Shown here: in pieces, positions 8,739 through 18,878 of the stretch
How the letters are laid out: each line of letters opens with the position of its first letter
How positions within the stretch are numbered: position 1 is the stretch's first letter
Translations under genes and position numbers: made by a program
Source of the DNA: CAWGMT01 sp963823675
GTDB lineage: Bacteria > Planctomycetota > Planctomycetia > Isosphaerales > Isosphaeraceae
Assembly: GCA_963823675.1 (NCBI GenBank)
Contig: CAWGMT010000025.1
Location: 434,001 to 498,000 of the forward strand
Length of the DNA: 64,000 nucleotides
Direction: 5' to 3'
Notes under the pieces: generated by a model
What the model saw: the letters and a program-made list of their open reading frames with translations, nothing else
Databases searched by the model: none
Told to the model about the DNA's origin: nothing

Positions 8739-9392
8739 TTATTCGGCCGATTCCGCGGCTCTAGCCGCAGCCGGTTCCGGGTCGGACGTCGCGGTCAAGG
8801 CAGGACTTGCCGGTTGACTCTCTGTCGCGTGCGCTTGCGGCGTCCCGGCACGCTCGTGCTCGGCCGCGGGTGCGACGTTCTCCTTCGGCACCGCGGGCGT
8901 GACGTTCTCCTTTGGCGCCGCGGGCGTCACGAAAACGGCCCCGGTCGGGACAGGACGTCCCGACAACGGCTCGAGCGTAATCGGGCACTGGGCCTGGTGG
9001 GGATGGTCCGGACCGACGTAGAGCTTGAGCTTGGCGAGCATGTGCCGGCCAATCTTGTTCTTGGGCATCATTCGCCCGATTGCCAGCTCCAGGATCCGCG
9101 CGGGATGACGCTCAAACATTTTCCACGCCGCAACGTCGCGCTGGCCACCGGGATATCCCGAGTATCTCTGGTAGGTCTTCTGGCGCCACTTCTGGCCCGT
9201 AAAGACCACCTTGTCGACATTGGTCACGACGACGTAGTCGCCGGTGTCGATGTGTGGCGTGTAAGTGGGCCGGTGTTTACCCATCAAGATCGGGGCGATC
9301 TGCGCGGCAAGCCGGCCGACGACAATCCCTTCGGCATCAATCACATACCAGTGCTTGGCGAGCTCTCCGGCTTTCGCTTGATAACAGTTCAT
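8739..9392 (-). CDS. rplM: 50S ribosomal protein L13 with Ala/Pro-rich C-terminal extension
   Basis: Ribosomal protein L13 (uL13), first gene of the rplM-rpsI operon. Start ATG 9392 gives MNCYQAKAGELAKHWYVIDA, matching the family N-terminus; the longer frame from TTG 9431 adds 13 unsupported residues. Core signatures: GRLAAQIAPILMGKHRPTYT, HIDTGDYVVV, YQRYSGYPGG and AIGRMMPKNKIGRHMLAKLK. The core ends near residue 145, but the protein runs to 217: the extra ~70 residues are Ala/Pro/Glu-rich and include a doubled TPA-x-PKENV motif. Such a tail is unusual for L13; no stop or frame change occurs before it, so it looks genuinely encoded. Confidence 0.94.
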   Translation of the reverse strand: MNCYQAKAGELAKHWYVIDAEGIVVGRLAAQIAPILMGKHRPTYTPHIDTGDYVVVTNVDKVVFTGQKWRQKTYQRYSGYPGGQRDVAAWKMFERHPARILELAIGRMMPKNKIGRHMLAKLKLYVGPDHPHQAQCPITLEPLSGRPVPTGAVFVTPAAPKENVTPAVPKENVAPAAEHERAGTPQAHATESQPASPALTATSDPEPAAARAAESAE

Positions 9393-9522
9393 GGAGAAAT
9401 TTGCCTGACCTGGGAAAACGAACAAATCCAACGGCTTCTCATCGAGTCGAATATTCTACCTTACCAAGTCCCGCATTCCGGTCAAGATCCTGCCGGCTTG
9501 GTTCGAGTAAGCGAGCAACCTT

Positions 9523-10485
9523 TCATGGGCTAGCGGATGCGCGGTACTTGAGCATGCTGATCTGGTTGCCGGACGAATTGAAGCCCACTTCGTCCATGAA
9601 CGTCCGGATCAGGATCAAGCCTCGGCCGCCGATCCGGCTCAGATCTTCGGCATCAACGGGACGGTTGAAAAGCATCGTGTCGAAACCTTGACCATCGTCA
9701 TTGACCACGAAACGGGCTGCATTCCGGTCGAGCTGCACGTGAATCCGGATCCGGCGCGAGCAATAGGGCTCACACTGGCGGCGCTCCAGGGCGAGTTCGT
9801 CAAAGACCCGCTCGTCCGTCTGACGAACTTCCGAGCCCAATTCAAGGTTGCCGTGAAACATGGCATTGGTCAGCGCCTCCTGGAGGGCGATGCTCACCTG
9901 GAGCAGGCCGGTTCCGTCCCAGAATGCCATCCCGGCCAGCTCTTCTCCCACGAGTTTCATGAACGACGCGATCAGATCGGGATCGTTCTCCAGCACGAAG
10001 ACCGACTCGCGGCGAACCATGCACCCAAGCAGCCGCCCCCGGTCGCGGTTCAAGGCAGCCAACTCCAGGATATGCCGGAGGGTCGGCACCAAATCGCGGG
10101 CGATGTCCTTCTTGGCAATATAGTTGGCGGCCCCGGCGCGCAGCGCTTGCATCGCAACGTCTTCACTGCCGTAAGCCGTCATGAGAATCACGAAGATGCG
10201 CGGGTGCTCCGCTCGAACCCGCTTTACAAGCTCGAGACCCTCCAAATCTGGCAAGACCAGGTCGGTCAGGATGACCGAAGGCGACTCGCGTTCGAGTGCC
10301 GCCAAGCCCTCTTTGACCGACCCGGCAAAGACGACCTTCAGGTCGCTCATGGGTGACAGAAGCGTCTCCACCAGACGGCAATCGAACGGTGAATCATCGA
10401 CGACCAGCACCGTCGTGCGTTCGCCCTCGACTCGACCTTTGGCGGAGCAACCGGTTGACTCGGACTGACCAATCGATGAACACAT
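9523..10485 (-). CDS. response regulator fused to an RsbW-like HATPase domain
   Basis: A 320-residue cytoplasmic regulator. Residues ~24-140 are a receiver domain: acidic pair D30-D31, phosphoacceptor D75 in VILTDLVLPD, conserved T103 in LMTAYG and Lys at 125/126. Residues ~165-320 are a GHKL ATPase of the anti-sigma/SpoIIAB-RsbW type: N-box QEALTNAMFHGN, G1 VNDDGQGFD, G2 GGRGLILIRTFMDEV. There is no DNA-binding domain and no histidine phosphorylation box. The likely output is phosphorylation-controlled binding or kinase activity toward a sigma factor or anti-anti-sigma protein (inference). No partner gene is adjacent; it stands alone downstream-facing rplM with 130 bp between. Confidence 0.88.
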   Translation of the reverse strand: MCSSIGQSESTGCSAKGRVEGERTTVLVVDDSPFDCRLVETLLSPMSDLKVVFAGSVKEGLAALERESPSVILTDLVLPDLEGLELVKRVRAEHPRIFVILMTAYGSEDVAMQALRAGAANYIAKKDIARDLVPTLRHILELAALNRDRGRLLGCMVRRESVFVLENDPDLIASFMKLVGEELAGMAFWDGTGLLQVSIALQEALTNAMFHGNLELGSEVRQTDERVFDELALERRQCEPYCSRRIRIHVQLDRNAARFVVNDDGQGFDTMLFNRPVDAEDLSRIGGRGLILIRTFMDEVGFNSSGNQISMLKYRASASP

Positions 10486-10757
10486 AGGAGAGCCCGCTCA
10501 TAAATGACGCGTGAGGCGCGCCGTATGGCCCTGCTCAGCCACTGCTAATCAACATACAACAGCCGGCATTCTTGCACACCAAAATTCCGGCGCGCTGAGC
10601 CCGCTATTCTGTCAAGATCGGAAACTGGCATACTGACCGTCCTGTCATCACAATCACGACGACTCCCGGTCTCTCATGGAGGCTGACCAAGGCAGGTTTA
10701 CCAGCACGCTGATCCATCTGTGGCTCGATCACATAACTCTAGAACTGGCGGACGAAC

Positions 10758-11873
10758 ATGCTGCTCACCGTCCCGGAGGTCGTGCTATTCTTCAAGTTAC
10801 TCCGATCGTTGATGTTCTACGTAAACCAGCGGCTTCACGTGGTTTCCCACGATCTTGCCAATCCCGAAGACTTCGCCTCGCTGGCGCCGGAGGTGGGGCT
10901 CACCGTGCGTAAGGCATTCCTCGAAAACACGGGTCTACTCCAGTCGTTTGTCGAGGAAAACCCCGCTCATCTGCCGAAAGATGAGCTCGCTATCGTCAGC
11001 TCCTGGCGTCATCTGGTCGCGGGCAAGTTCTACATCCTTCGTGAACTGAAAAAGCACACGGTGTTCCTCTCGAGCCACAAACAACCCATCGCCTACGGCG
11101 TGCTCGCCCTGTCAGAGCCGTTCCAGGAAGTGATCGGCCCCATCCTGCCCTGCTTTGCAGAAACGGTCTTGCTGCCGTTCAAGGGCTCGATCATTTACGA
11201 CGGCTTGACGACGGCCTACGGCATCTCGTTCGGCCCCGGCATCCGGCGCACCTTGAACGAGGAGTTCAAGCAGCCAAAGGCGCGGCACGGGATCGTGACC
11301 TCGCTGCCGATGTCGGCCGATCCCATGCCATTGGCGGCGACCAAACCGAAAGCCAAACCCCCGTAGAAGTCGCGCCCGAAGGAGGAAACGGCCGAAGTTC
11401 TCAAGGTCATCGTCGGCATGACCGACCAGTTTTGCCATGAACACCTGAATGACGAATACGCCGTTGTTTGCTGGCAACTGGCCGAGAAACTGGCCCGCAA
11501 GCGCCCGTCGCCACTTCTGCGCGGCAGTCCGAATTCCTGGGCCAGCGGGATCGTTCGCACCGTGGGTTGGGTCAACTTCCTCCACGACAAGAGCCAAACC
11601 CCCCACATACCGTTGAGCGAAATCGACGCGATCTTCGGCATCAGCGAGAGCAACGGCGCGGCGAAGCTGAAGGCGATCCGCACCATGCTCCGGCTTCACC
11701 AATTCGACCCCGAGTGGACTTTGCCTGGCCAGATGGACGACAACCCCTTGATCTGGACTCTCGAGATCAACGGCCTCATGATCGACGTTCGCCGTGCTCC
11801 CAGAAACATCCAGGAGATCGCCTTTAAGAAGGGACTAATCCCGTACATTCCCGCCGATCGGCCGAAAGGGTGA
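10758..11873 (+). CDS. DUF6398-type protein interrupted by an in-frame TAG
   Basis: Two open segments in the same frame, 10758-11366 and 11418-11873, separated by TAG at 11364-11366. The first begins MLLTVPEVVLFFKLLRSLMF and has a conserved-looking core (VSSWRHLVAGKFYILRELKK, GSIIYDGLTTAYGISFGPG). The second has the DUF6398 signature (TDQFCHEHLNDEYAVVCWQL, ARKRPSPLLRG, IVRTVGWVNFLHDKSQTPH). The bases after TAG translate KSRPKEETAEVLKVIVGM straight into the DUF6398 start, so reading through gives one normal two-domain protein, an arrangement I recall from planctomycetes. Function unknown. The stop could be a base error, a real nonsense mutation or a true two-gene split; I favour error. Confidence 0.65.
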
Positions 11874-11966
11874 CGGCGATGAAACAAACTGACTCGTGAA
11901 ACTCCGCTGTCCTTAACCTGGTATGCTATAAACAGAATGGCCGAATTTGCTTGAGGGAGTTTCGAC

Positions 11967-13582
11967 ATGTTGGTTGGAAAACGCGACCTCCTGTTCCTCG
12001 CTCTCGTCGTGGTCAGCGTGCTGAGCATGGGTGCAGGAATCTGGCGGGTTGCCGGATCGCCGGGCGCAGCTCCGGCGGACATCGGTCAAAAAACTTCAAC
12101 CTTCGATCGATCGTTGCCGCGGTCGATACGACGTTCCGGGATCGGTGGGCCGGGCGCGGGGTGGTCCCGGCCGTTCCGGCCTCGGAGCTGTCGGTGATGC
12201 GTCGCCTTTCGCTTGGTCTATGCGGCACGATCCCGTCGCTGGAGGAAATCCGCCGGTTCGAGTCGCGACCGGCGGGCTCGCGGGTTGAAGCCTGGCTGGA
12301 CGACTTGTTGCGCGACCGCCGCTTCGCTGACTACTTCGCGGAGCGGTTCGCGCGCGTGTTTGTCGGCACCGAGGACGGACCGTTCCTGGTGTTCAGGCGC
12401 CGCCGTTTTATCGCTTGGCTCAGCGACGCGTTTCTCGAGAATCGCCCTTATCGGGCGATCGTGCGCGACTTGATCGCCGATCGAGGCCTCTGGACAGACC
12501 ATCCCGCGACCAATTTCGTGTCGGTGACCTTCGACCAGGAGGCGGGCCGGCCGTCACCGGAGCGACTCGGTGCGCGGGTGTCGCGAGCGTTTCTGGGAGT
12601 TCGGCTCGATTGCGCCTCCTGCCACGACCATCCCTTCCAGCACTGGAAGCAGGCCGACTTCCGTGGACTGGCCGCATTCTTCGGCGGCCTGCATTCCGAT
12701 CTGCGCGGCATCCGCGACGCCGAAAATGATTATCGCCCGCCCGATCGCAAAACCAAGGAGCTCGCCACCGTCGCGGTCGCGCCCTGCGTTCCCTTCCTGA
12801 ATGAGCTGCTGCCCGGGACCGGCACTACGCGAGATCAGCTTGCCGACTGGGTTGTGGATCCCCGGAATGGATACTTCGCGCGGGAGACGGTTAACCGGGT
12901 GTGGGCCCTGCTCTGCGGCCGCCCCCTGGCGGAGCCGATTGACGACTTGCCGGCTGTCTCCGAGCTGCATCCGGCCCTGGTCCGACTCGCCGACGACTTC
13001 TCTGCCCACGGCGCCGATCTGCACCGGCTGATCCGGATCATCGCGGCCACCGAGGTCTTCCAGCTTGACAGCGCCACCACAGAGGAGGGTGCCGTTGAAC
13101 CCGAAGAGACGTGGGCCGCGTTTCCCTTGACGCGGCTCCGGCCCGATCAGGTAGCCGGAGCACTTTTCCAGTCGGCTTCGCTGCAGACCGTGGGCGCCCA
13201 ATCCCACTGGTTTGTGCGTCTGGTGTCGTACACGGGCCGAAACGACTTCGTCCGCCGCTACGGAGACACCGGAGAGGATGAATTCGACCGCCGCGGCGGC
13301 ACGATCCCCCAACGTTTGCTCTTGATGAACGGCGAGGTCGTGCGCGAGAAAATCAAGGACGACTTCTTCACCGCCGCTTCCCAGATTGCCTCACTCGCAC
13401 CGAATGACGCCAAAGCGGTCGAGGCGGCTTTCCTCGCCGTTCTCACGCGCCGGCCGACGAGCGAAGAGTCGGCCCATTTCGCGGCCCGCCTGCGTGGCTC
13501 GTCTGGTAAGGAGCGCAAGGCTCGGCTCGCCGATCTTTACTGGAGCCTTTTGAACACGACGGAATTCTCCTGGAACCATTGA
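11967..13582 (+). CDS. DUF1549/DUF1553 domain protein, one homopolymer frameshift near the N-terminus
   Basis: Planctomycete secreted or membrane-anchored protein of the DUF1549-DUF1553 family. The N-terminus from ATG 11967 (MLVGKRDLLFLALVVVSVLS) is a signal anchor in one frame; the rest continues in another from an A6 run at 12088-12093. One additional A gives DIGQKNFNLRSIVAAVDTTF and a continuous protein. Signatures: RRLSLGLCGTIPSLEEIRRF and AWLDDLLRDRRFADYFAERF (DUF1549); the CASCHDHPFQHWKQ heme-like CxxCH; then WVVDPRNGYFARETVNRVWA and RLRPDQVAGALF (DUF1553). The CxxCH suggests a haem or metal site. It is followed after 7 bp by the DUF1501 gene, its usual partner; exact function is unknown. 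Confidence 0.88.
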
Positions 13583-13589
13583 GGCCTCC

Positions 13590-14855
13590 ATGATCGACTC
13601 GATTGGACCTGGGGTCAACCGCCGCGACTTCCTGGCTCTCACCGGCCTGGGCGTAAGCTGGCTCACGCCCGTTGGCCAACTGCTGGCGCGCGAGGCCGAG
13701 CGGTCGCGCCGGCCGGCTCAATCGATCATTCTCCTGTGGCTGGACGGCGGTCCCAGCCAGCTCGAGACATTCGACCCGCACCCCGATTCGCGGATCGCGG
13801 GGGGAACCAAGGCCATCGCAACCGCGATCCAGGGCGTTCAGCTTGCCGCTGGTTTCGAGCAACTGGCCGGAGAGCTGCGGTCGGTCGCGCTGGTACGCTC
13901 AATGGTCAGCAAGGAGGGCGATCACGAGCGCGGCACTTACTTGATGAAGACGGGCTACCGCCCCGATCCCACGGTCGAGCATCCCTCGATCGGGGCCGTC
14001 TGCTGCCACGAGCTGCCCGCTGGGTCGACCGACATCCCCCGGCACATCTCCATCCTGACCGGGCGCTGGCCCAGCCGGGGCGGGTTCCTGGGCGGTGAAT
14101 TCGACGCCTTCCAGGTGGGCGACCCCAAGGGCGCGCTGCCCGACGTGACCGCGGGAGTCTCGCCGGAGCGCGAGCAGGCGAGGTTCCGTGACCTGGACGT
14201 TCTGGAACGGACGTTTGCGCGCGGCCGCAGCCGCCGGGTTGGAGCCACTCTCCATCGCGAAACGCTCTCCCGCGCCCGCGTCATGATGACCTCCGAACAG
14301 CTCAAGGCGTTCGACGTGTCCCGAGAGCCCGCGAGTGTCCTGGCCGAGTATGGCGACACCCCCTTCGGCCGCGGTTGCCTGGCCGCGCGGCGGCTCATCG
14401 AGGTCGGCGTCCGCTGCGTCGAGGTCACCCTGAGCGGCTGGGACGCCCATGTCAACAACCATGAGGTCCACCGCGCCCGGGTCAAAGAACTCGATCCGGC
14501 GTTCGCCGCCCTGCTCCGCGACCTGCGGCGGAGCGATCTCTTCGAGCGGACCATCGTCCTCTGCTCTGGTGAATTCGGCCGGACACCGAAGGTCAACCTG
14601 GCGGGCGGCCGCGACCACTGGACAAGCGGCTTCAGCCTGGCGCTGGCTGGGGGCGGAATTCACGGCGGGCAGGTGATCGGCCAGACGGATCCCGAGGGCG
14701 TGAAGGGCCCGGTAACGCCGACGACCATCGAGGACATTCACGCGACTGTCTTGACGGCGGTCGGCCTCAGTCCAGTCAAGGAGAACACGGCGCCCGCGAC
14801 GGGACGGCCCATCAAGCTTAGCCAAGGAAGGCCGATACGCGAGCTTCTCGTTTGA
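13590..14855 (+). CDS. DUF1501 domain-containing protein (sulfatase-like fold)
   Basis: A 421-residue protein of the DUF1501 family, paired with DUF1549/DUF1553 genes throughout Planctomycetes. The N-terminus GVNRRDFLALTGLGVSWL is a twin-arginine type signal, so export in folded form is likely. Family signatures: SIILLWLDGGPSQLETFDPH near residue 50, LMKTGYRPDPTVEHPSIGA, SGWDAHVNNH and LCSGEFGRTPKVN followed by GRDHWTSGFSLALAGGGI; these resemble the metal-binding parts of alkaline phosphatase/sulfatase folds. The ATG at 13590 lies 7 bp after the upstream stop, implying translational coupling. Proposed roles in degradation of complex compounds remain hypothetical. Confidence 0.92.
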   Translation: MIDSIGPGVNRRDFLALTGLGVSWLTPVGQLLAREAERSRRPAQSIILLWLDGGPSQLETFDPHPDSRIAGGTKAIATAIQGVQLAAGFEQLAGELRSVALVRSMVSKEGDHERGTYLMKTGYRPDPTVEHPSIGAVCCHELPAGSTDIPRHISILTGRWPSRGGFLGGEFDAFQVGDPKGALPDVTAGVSPEREQARFRDLDVLERTFARGRSRRVGATLHRETLSRARVMMTSEQLKAFDVSREPASVLAEYGDTPFGRGCLAARRLIEVGVRCVEVTLSGWDAHVNNHEVHRARVKELDPAFAALLRDLRRSDLFERTIVLCSGEFGRTPKVNLAGGRDHWTSGFSLALAGGGIHGGQVIGQTDPEGVKGPVTPTTIEDIHATVLTAVGLSPVKENTAPATGRPIKLSQGRPIRELLV

Positions 14856-14883
14856 GCTGAACCGAACGAAGCGTGAAGGAGGA

Positions 14884-15177
14884 TCAGTCGTTTCGGTTCC
14901 GTGACCCCGAAGGCGTCCTTGAGCGGCCCTGTTTCCCGTCCGCCGTGGCCGTACGCCGATTCTTACTATCGCGAATTTCCATCCGGACGACATCCCAGCC
15001 AGCCTCAGGATGCCTGGCTGCAACCTGAAGCAGGACGCGTGTGGGGCCGTCAGGCTTTCGCCGGCCGTGTTCCCAGTTTCGCAGCGTCTTTACGCTGATG
15101 CCCAGCAAGTTGGCAAACGCCGTCTGCGACAACCGAAACGAGTCTCGAACATGCCTGACATCCGGAGTGTCAAACAC
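14884..15177 (-). CDS. HigA/NadS-like helix-turn-helix protein
   Basis: A Cro/C1-type HTH protein: DVRHVRDSFRLSQTAFANLL, then GISVKTLRNWEHGRRKPDGP and VLLQVAARHPEA. This is the layout of HigA/NadS antitoxins that bind their own promoter. The frame is open to 15312, but homology starts just after the GTG at 15177, which gives a 97-residue protein of typical length; the start is a judgement. No HigB-like toxin lies upstream on this strand, because the space is taken by the divergent putA promoter region. It could be an orphan antitoxin, a stand-alone regulator, or a gene whose 5' partner was lost. Confidence 0.72.
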   Translation of the reverse strand: MFDTPDVRHVRDSFRLSQTAFANLLGISVKTLRNWEHGRRKPDGPTRVLLQVAARHPEAGWDVVRMEIRDSKNRRTATADGKQGRSRTPSGSRNRND

Positions 15178-15336
15178 GAACGAACGCGACGGCGATGATA
15201 TTATCGAGTTGGGCCGACCGTGACGCCCGGCACTTCGCTTCTCTACCCAATGCCGTTCGCGCGATTTACCGCATACAATACTGGTGTGTGCGGTACGGTT
15301 CCGTTCCAACAAGACCGATCAGAGGAACTCCAGTCG

Positions 15337-18300
15337 ATGCCGACCGCGTCGAAAACCGAAACCGATGTGAATGGCCCGCTTGAAGCGCCTTCGTCCGCGC
15401 CCGGCGAAGAGCGCGTCGAAACCACGGGCGCTAGCCGAGCCAGCTTCCGCTCTCTCACGAACCTGGAACGGCGAACCCAGGAAATCGGCCGCGAGCTCTT
15501 CGATCGGATCGGCCGCGGGCCCAGACCGTGGCAGCGGGGCTGGTGGGATGACCGCGTTGTTGCCGCCACGCTCGACGACCCGCTGGTCCGCGTCCAGCTC
15601 TTTCGGTTCATCGACGTCCTGCCGGCCTTGAAGAACCCGGACGCGATCCGCCGGCATCTCGCCGAGTATCTGTCGGAAGCCGATGATCGCGTGCCCGCGT
15701 GGCTGAGCCTGGCTCTTCGGCTGGCACCGGGCGGGACGATCCGCGCCCAGTGGCTCGCCCTGGCCGCGCGGCTCGCGGCCGGCCTGATGGCCAGGAAATT
15801 CATCGCCGGCAGCACCCCGGATGAGGCGAGGCAGACCGTCGAGGCCCTCCGCCGCCGCCGGCTCGCCTTCACCGCCGACTTGCTCGGCGAGGCGGTGATC
15901 AGCGAGGCCGAAGCCGACCTTTATCAAGAGACCTGTCTCGCCTTGCTGAGCGGACTGGCCGGCCCCCTGGCGGCCAGCCCCGAGGTCCCGCTGATCGACC
16001 GCGACCAGAACGGACCGATTCCGCGGGTCAACCTCTCGCTCAAGCTCTCGAGCCTGACCGCCCATTTCGAGCCGATCCAATCGAGCGCGACGATCGAGCG
16101 CGTCGCCCGGCGGCTGCGGCCCATCCTGGCCCTGGCCCGCAAGCTCGGTGCCTATATCCACGTGGACATGGAGCAGTACTCCTCCAGGGCGCTCTCCTAC
16201 GAGCTTTTCTGCCGCGTGCTCGCAGAACCGGACTTTCGCGACTGGCCGGATGTCGGAATTGTCGTGCAAGCCTACCAGCCCGATGCCGAGCCAGAGCTAG
16301 AGATGCTGCACGACTGGGTCGTGCGTCGCGGCTCGCCGATCACCATCCGGCTGGTGAAGGGCGCTTACTGGGACTATGAGGTCTTGACCGCTCGACGGCT
16401 AGGCTGGCCCGAGCCCGTCCATCTGCAAAAGTGGCAGAGCGATGCGGCATTCGAGCGCCTGCGCGGTTCTTGATCGACCACCACGACCGACTGCGGCCCG
16501 CCTTCGGCAGCCACAACGTACGAAGCCTGGCCAGCGCGGCCGCCTACGCCGAAGCGCAGGGCTTGGCGCCCGCTGCGTATGAATTCCAGACACTCTTCGG
16601 CATGGGTGACCTGATCCAGGGGCGCTCCGCGATCGCGGCCATCGCGTGCGGGTGTACACTCCGTATGGGGCGATGCTGCCGGGCATGGCCTACCTGGTCC
16701 GCAGGCTGCTCGAGAATACATCCAACGAGTCGTTCTTGAAGGCAAGTTTCAGCGAGCACGCGCGGATTGAAGATCTGCTGCGCGATCCCGAGGAGGCCGG
16801 AGCGATGTTGATCCGTTCGCGCCAGGCGAGGACCGAAGCAAAGCCCGTTTCCAGCCAGCCGGCGCTGCCGCCGTTTCGGAACGAGCCCCCGGCCGACTTC
16901 GCTCGTGACTCGAGCCGCGAGGCCATGCGCCAGGCACTCGAGCGGGTCCGCGCAACTCGGCCAACGCTACAGCTTGATCGTCAACGGCCGGGAGATCGAC
17001 ACCCAGCCCAAGCGGCTCGATTCGATCAATCCCAGCCAGAGCTCGCGCGTCATCGGCGAGGTGGCCATGGCCGGGGCGGACCATGCCGATCTGGCGGTGG
17101 CCGCCGCCCGAGCCGCTGCGCCGGAGTGGGCATCGACCCCTGCCGACCGAAGGGCCCACATCTTGATCGAGGCCGCGGCGATCATGCGCCGCCGCCGGTT
17201 CGACCTGGCGGCGTGGGAAGTCTATGAATGCGGCAAGCCCTGGGAAGAAGCGGATGCCGACGTCGCCGAGGCCATCGATTTCTGCGAATTCTACGCGCGG
17301 GAGATGATCCGGCTCGCCGAGCCCAGGCATCGCGACGTGCCGGGCGAGACCAATTTTTCCGAGCACATCCCGCGCGGCGTGGCGGTGGTTATCCCCCCCT
17401 GGAATTTTCCGCTGGCCATACCCTGCGGCATGACCGTGGCCGCACTGGCCGCGGGCAATACCGTGATCCTCAAGCCGGCCGAACAGGCGCCCCTCATCTG
17501 CTGGCATCTCACGCGGGTGCTTCACGAAGCCGGTGTGCCCGCGGGCGCCCTCAATTATCTGCCCGGGCTCGGCGAGGAGGTCGGCCAGGCCCTGGTCAAC
17601 CATCCCGATGTCGACGTGATCGCCTTTACCGGCTCACGCGACGTCGGCCTTTTGATCAATCGCCAGGCGGCCGAGACGAAGCCAGGACAAACCCACGTCA
17701 AGCGGGTGATCGCCGAGATGGGCGGCAAGAACGCGATCCTGATCGACGATGACGCCGACCTCGATGAGGCCGTTGTGGGGGTCATCCAGAGCGCCTTCGG
17801 CTACGCGGGTCAGAAATGCTCGGCCTGCTCGCGCAATCGTGCTGGAGGGAATCTACGACACGTTTGTCGCCCGCCTGGCCGAAGCGGCTCGCGCCGTCAA
17901 GGTCGGGCCGGCCGACGACCCCGAAACGCAGGTTGGCCCCGTGATCGACGCCGAGGCTCGCCGACGGGTTCTCGAGTATCAGCGGATCGCGGCGGCCGAG
18001 GGACGGGTGGTTTATCACACCGAGCTAGGGGAGCTCGCCGCCCAGGGATACTTTGTCGGCCCGATGATCGTGGCCGACGTCGCCCCCACGGCTCGCGTCG
18101 CCCAGGAGGAGATCTTCGGCCCCGTGCTTGCTGTCATCAAGGCAACGGACCTGGCCGACGCCCTGCGAATCGCCAACGGCACTCAGTATGCCCTGACGGG
18201 CGGGCTCTACTCCCGCAGCCCGGCCCACATCGAACGCGTGAAGCGCGAGTTCCGCGTCGGCAACCTCTATATCAACCGCGGAATCACCGGCGCGCTCGTC

Positions 18301-18447
18301 GACCGCCAGCCTTTCGGCGGCTTCAAACTTTCGGGCATCGGCACCAAGGCCGGTGGACCGGATTATTTGCTCGAGTTTTTACTCACCCGGTCGGTCACCG
18401 AGAACACGATGCGGCGCGGGTTTGCACCGGAAGAAAGGGAGGTTTGA
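15337..18447 (+). CDS. putA: bifunctional proline dehydrogenase / glutamate semialdehyde dehydrogenase, four frameshifts
   Basis: Converts proline to glutamate. The proline dehydrogenase half (LLGEAVISEAEADLYQ, RVNLSLKLSSLTAHFEPI, YIHVDMEQYS, ITIRLVKGAYWDYE) runs from ATG 15337. Homology continues across frame changes near 16465 (RFLIDHHDRLRPAFGSHNVR), at the G4 run 16619-16622 (VRVYTPYGAMLPGMAYLVRR), near 16950 (QRYSLIVNGREI, start of the aldehyde dehydrogenase half) and near 17832 (AIVLEGIYDTFVARL). The second half keeps VIPPWNFPLAIPCGM, VIAEMGGKNAI with the catalytic Glu region, and the catalytic Cys in GQKCSACS. It ends AGGPDYLLEFLLTRSVTEN. All catalytic parts are present, so I read the shifts as sequence errors; real inactivation is the alternative. 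Confidence 0.87.
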
Positions 18448-18449
18448 CG

Positions 18450-18713
18450 ATGGCAACACGCGAGCAGCTCCGCGACGTGCTGAGCGCAAGACCCTTCCGG
18501 CCTTATATGATCACACTCGCGGACGGTCAAACGTTCACAATCCGGCATCCTGAACTTGTCGCCTGCGACGTGCGGGGCCGCGACCTCCAGATCAACACCG
18601 ACGACGGATTGGTCAGAGTCGAATGTGTCTTCGGCTATGCTCCCGGTTTGACAAGCCGCAGCCGACGTGGTCGTTTAACCGGGAGCCCTCGGCGACCGCG
18701 TTCACTGCTCTAG
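18450..18713 (+). CDS. small conserved hypothetical protein, C-terminus replaced by a repeat
   Basis: An 87-residue protein starting MATREQLRDVLSARPFRPYM, with ADGQTFTIRHPELVACDVRG following. I recognise this as a common planctomycete small-protein family of unknown function (short beta-rich domain, motif ARPFRP then ADG and HPE). AAAGGGAGG at 18433-18442 supports the ATG. It begins 3 bp after the putA stop. The last ~14 codons (GRLTGSPRRPRSLL) are translated from the left arm of the hairpin element at 18673-18751, so the native C-terminus appears to have been replaced by that insertion. Confidence 0.6.
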   Translation: MATREQLRDVLSARPFRPYMITLADGQTFTIRHPELVACDVRGRDLQINTDDGLVRVECVFGYAPGLTSRSRRGRLTGSPRRPRSLL

Positions 18714-18751
18714 CCTGAACGGTCGCCGTCGCCGTTGGCTCCGGGTTAAAC
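18673..18751 (+). repeat. ~80-bp hairpin element, copy 1
   Basis: Imperfect inverted repeat: the left arm reads GTTTAACC then GGAGCC and GGCGA, the right arm ends CGCCGTTGGCTCCGGGTTAA. The central part resembles TTCACTGCTCTAGCCTGAAC. The same element in opposite orientation is at 33728-33809. It overlaps the 3' end of the small gene at 18450. The stem could fold in RNA and act as a terminator for putA, but lacks a T tract. Confidence 0.75.
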
Positions 18752-18878
18752 TTCGTTTGCCGCTCAGTGTTGCGCAGGGTGCGCCGAATCCGAGCGTCAA
18801 TTGTGGTTATTCCATTTTCTCAACGTCGCGCTCAATTTCCGGATCTCCGCCGTTAATAATCTTGGGGGGATGAAATCC

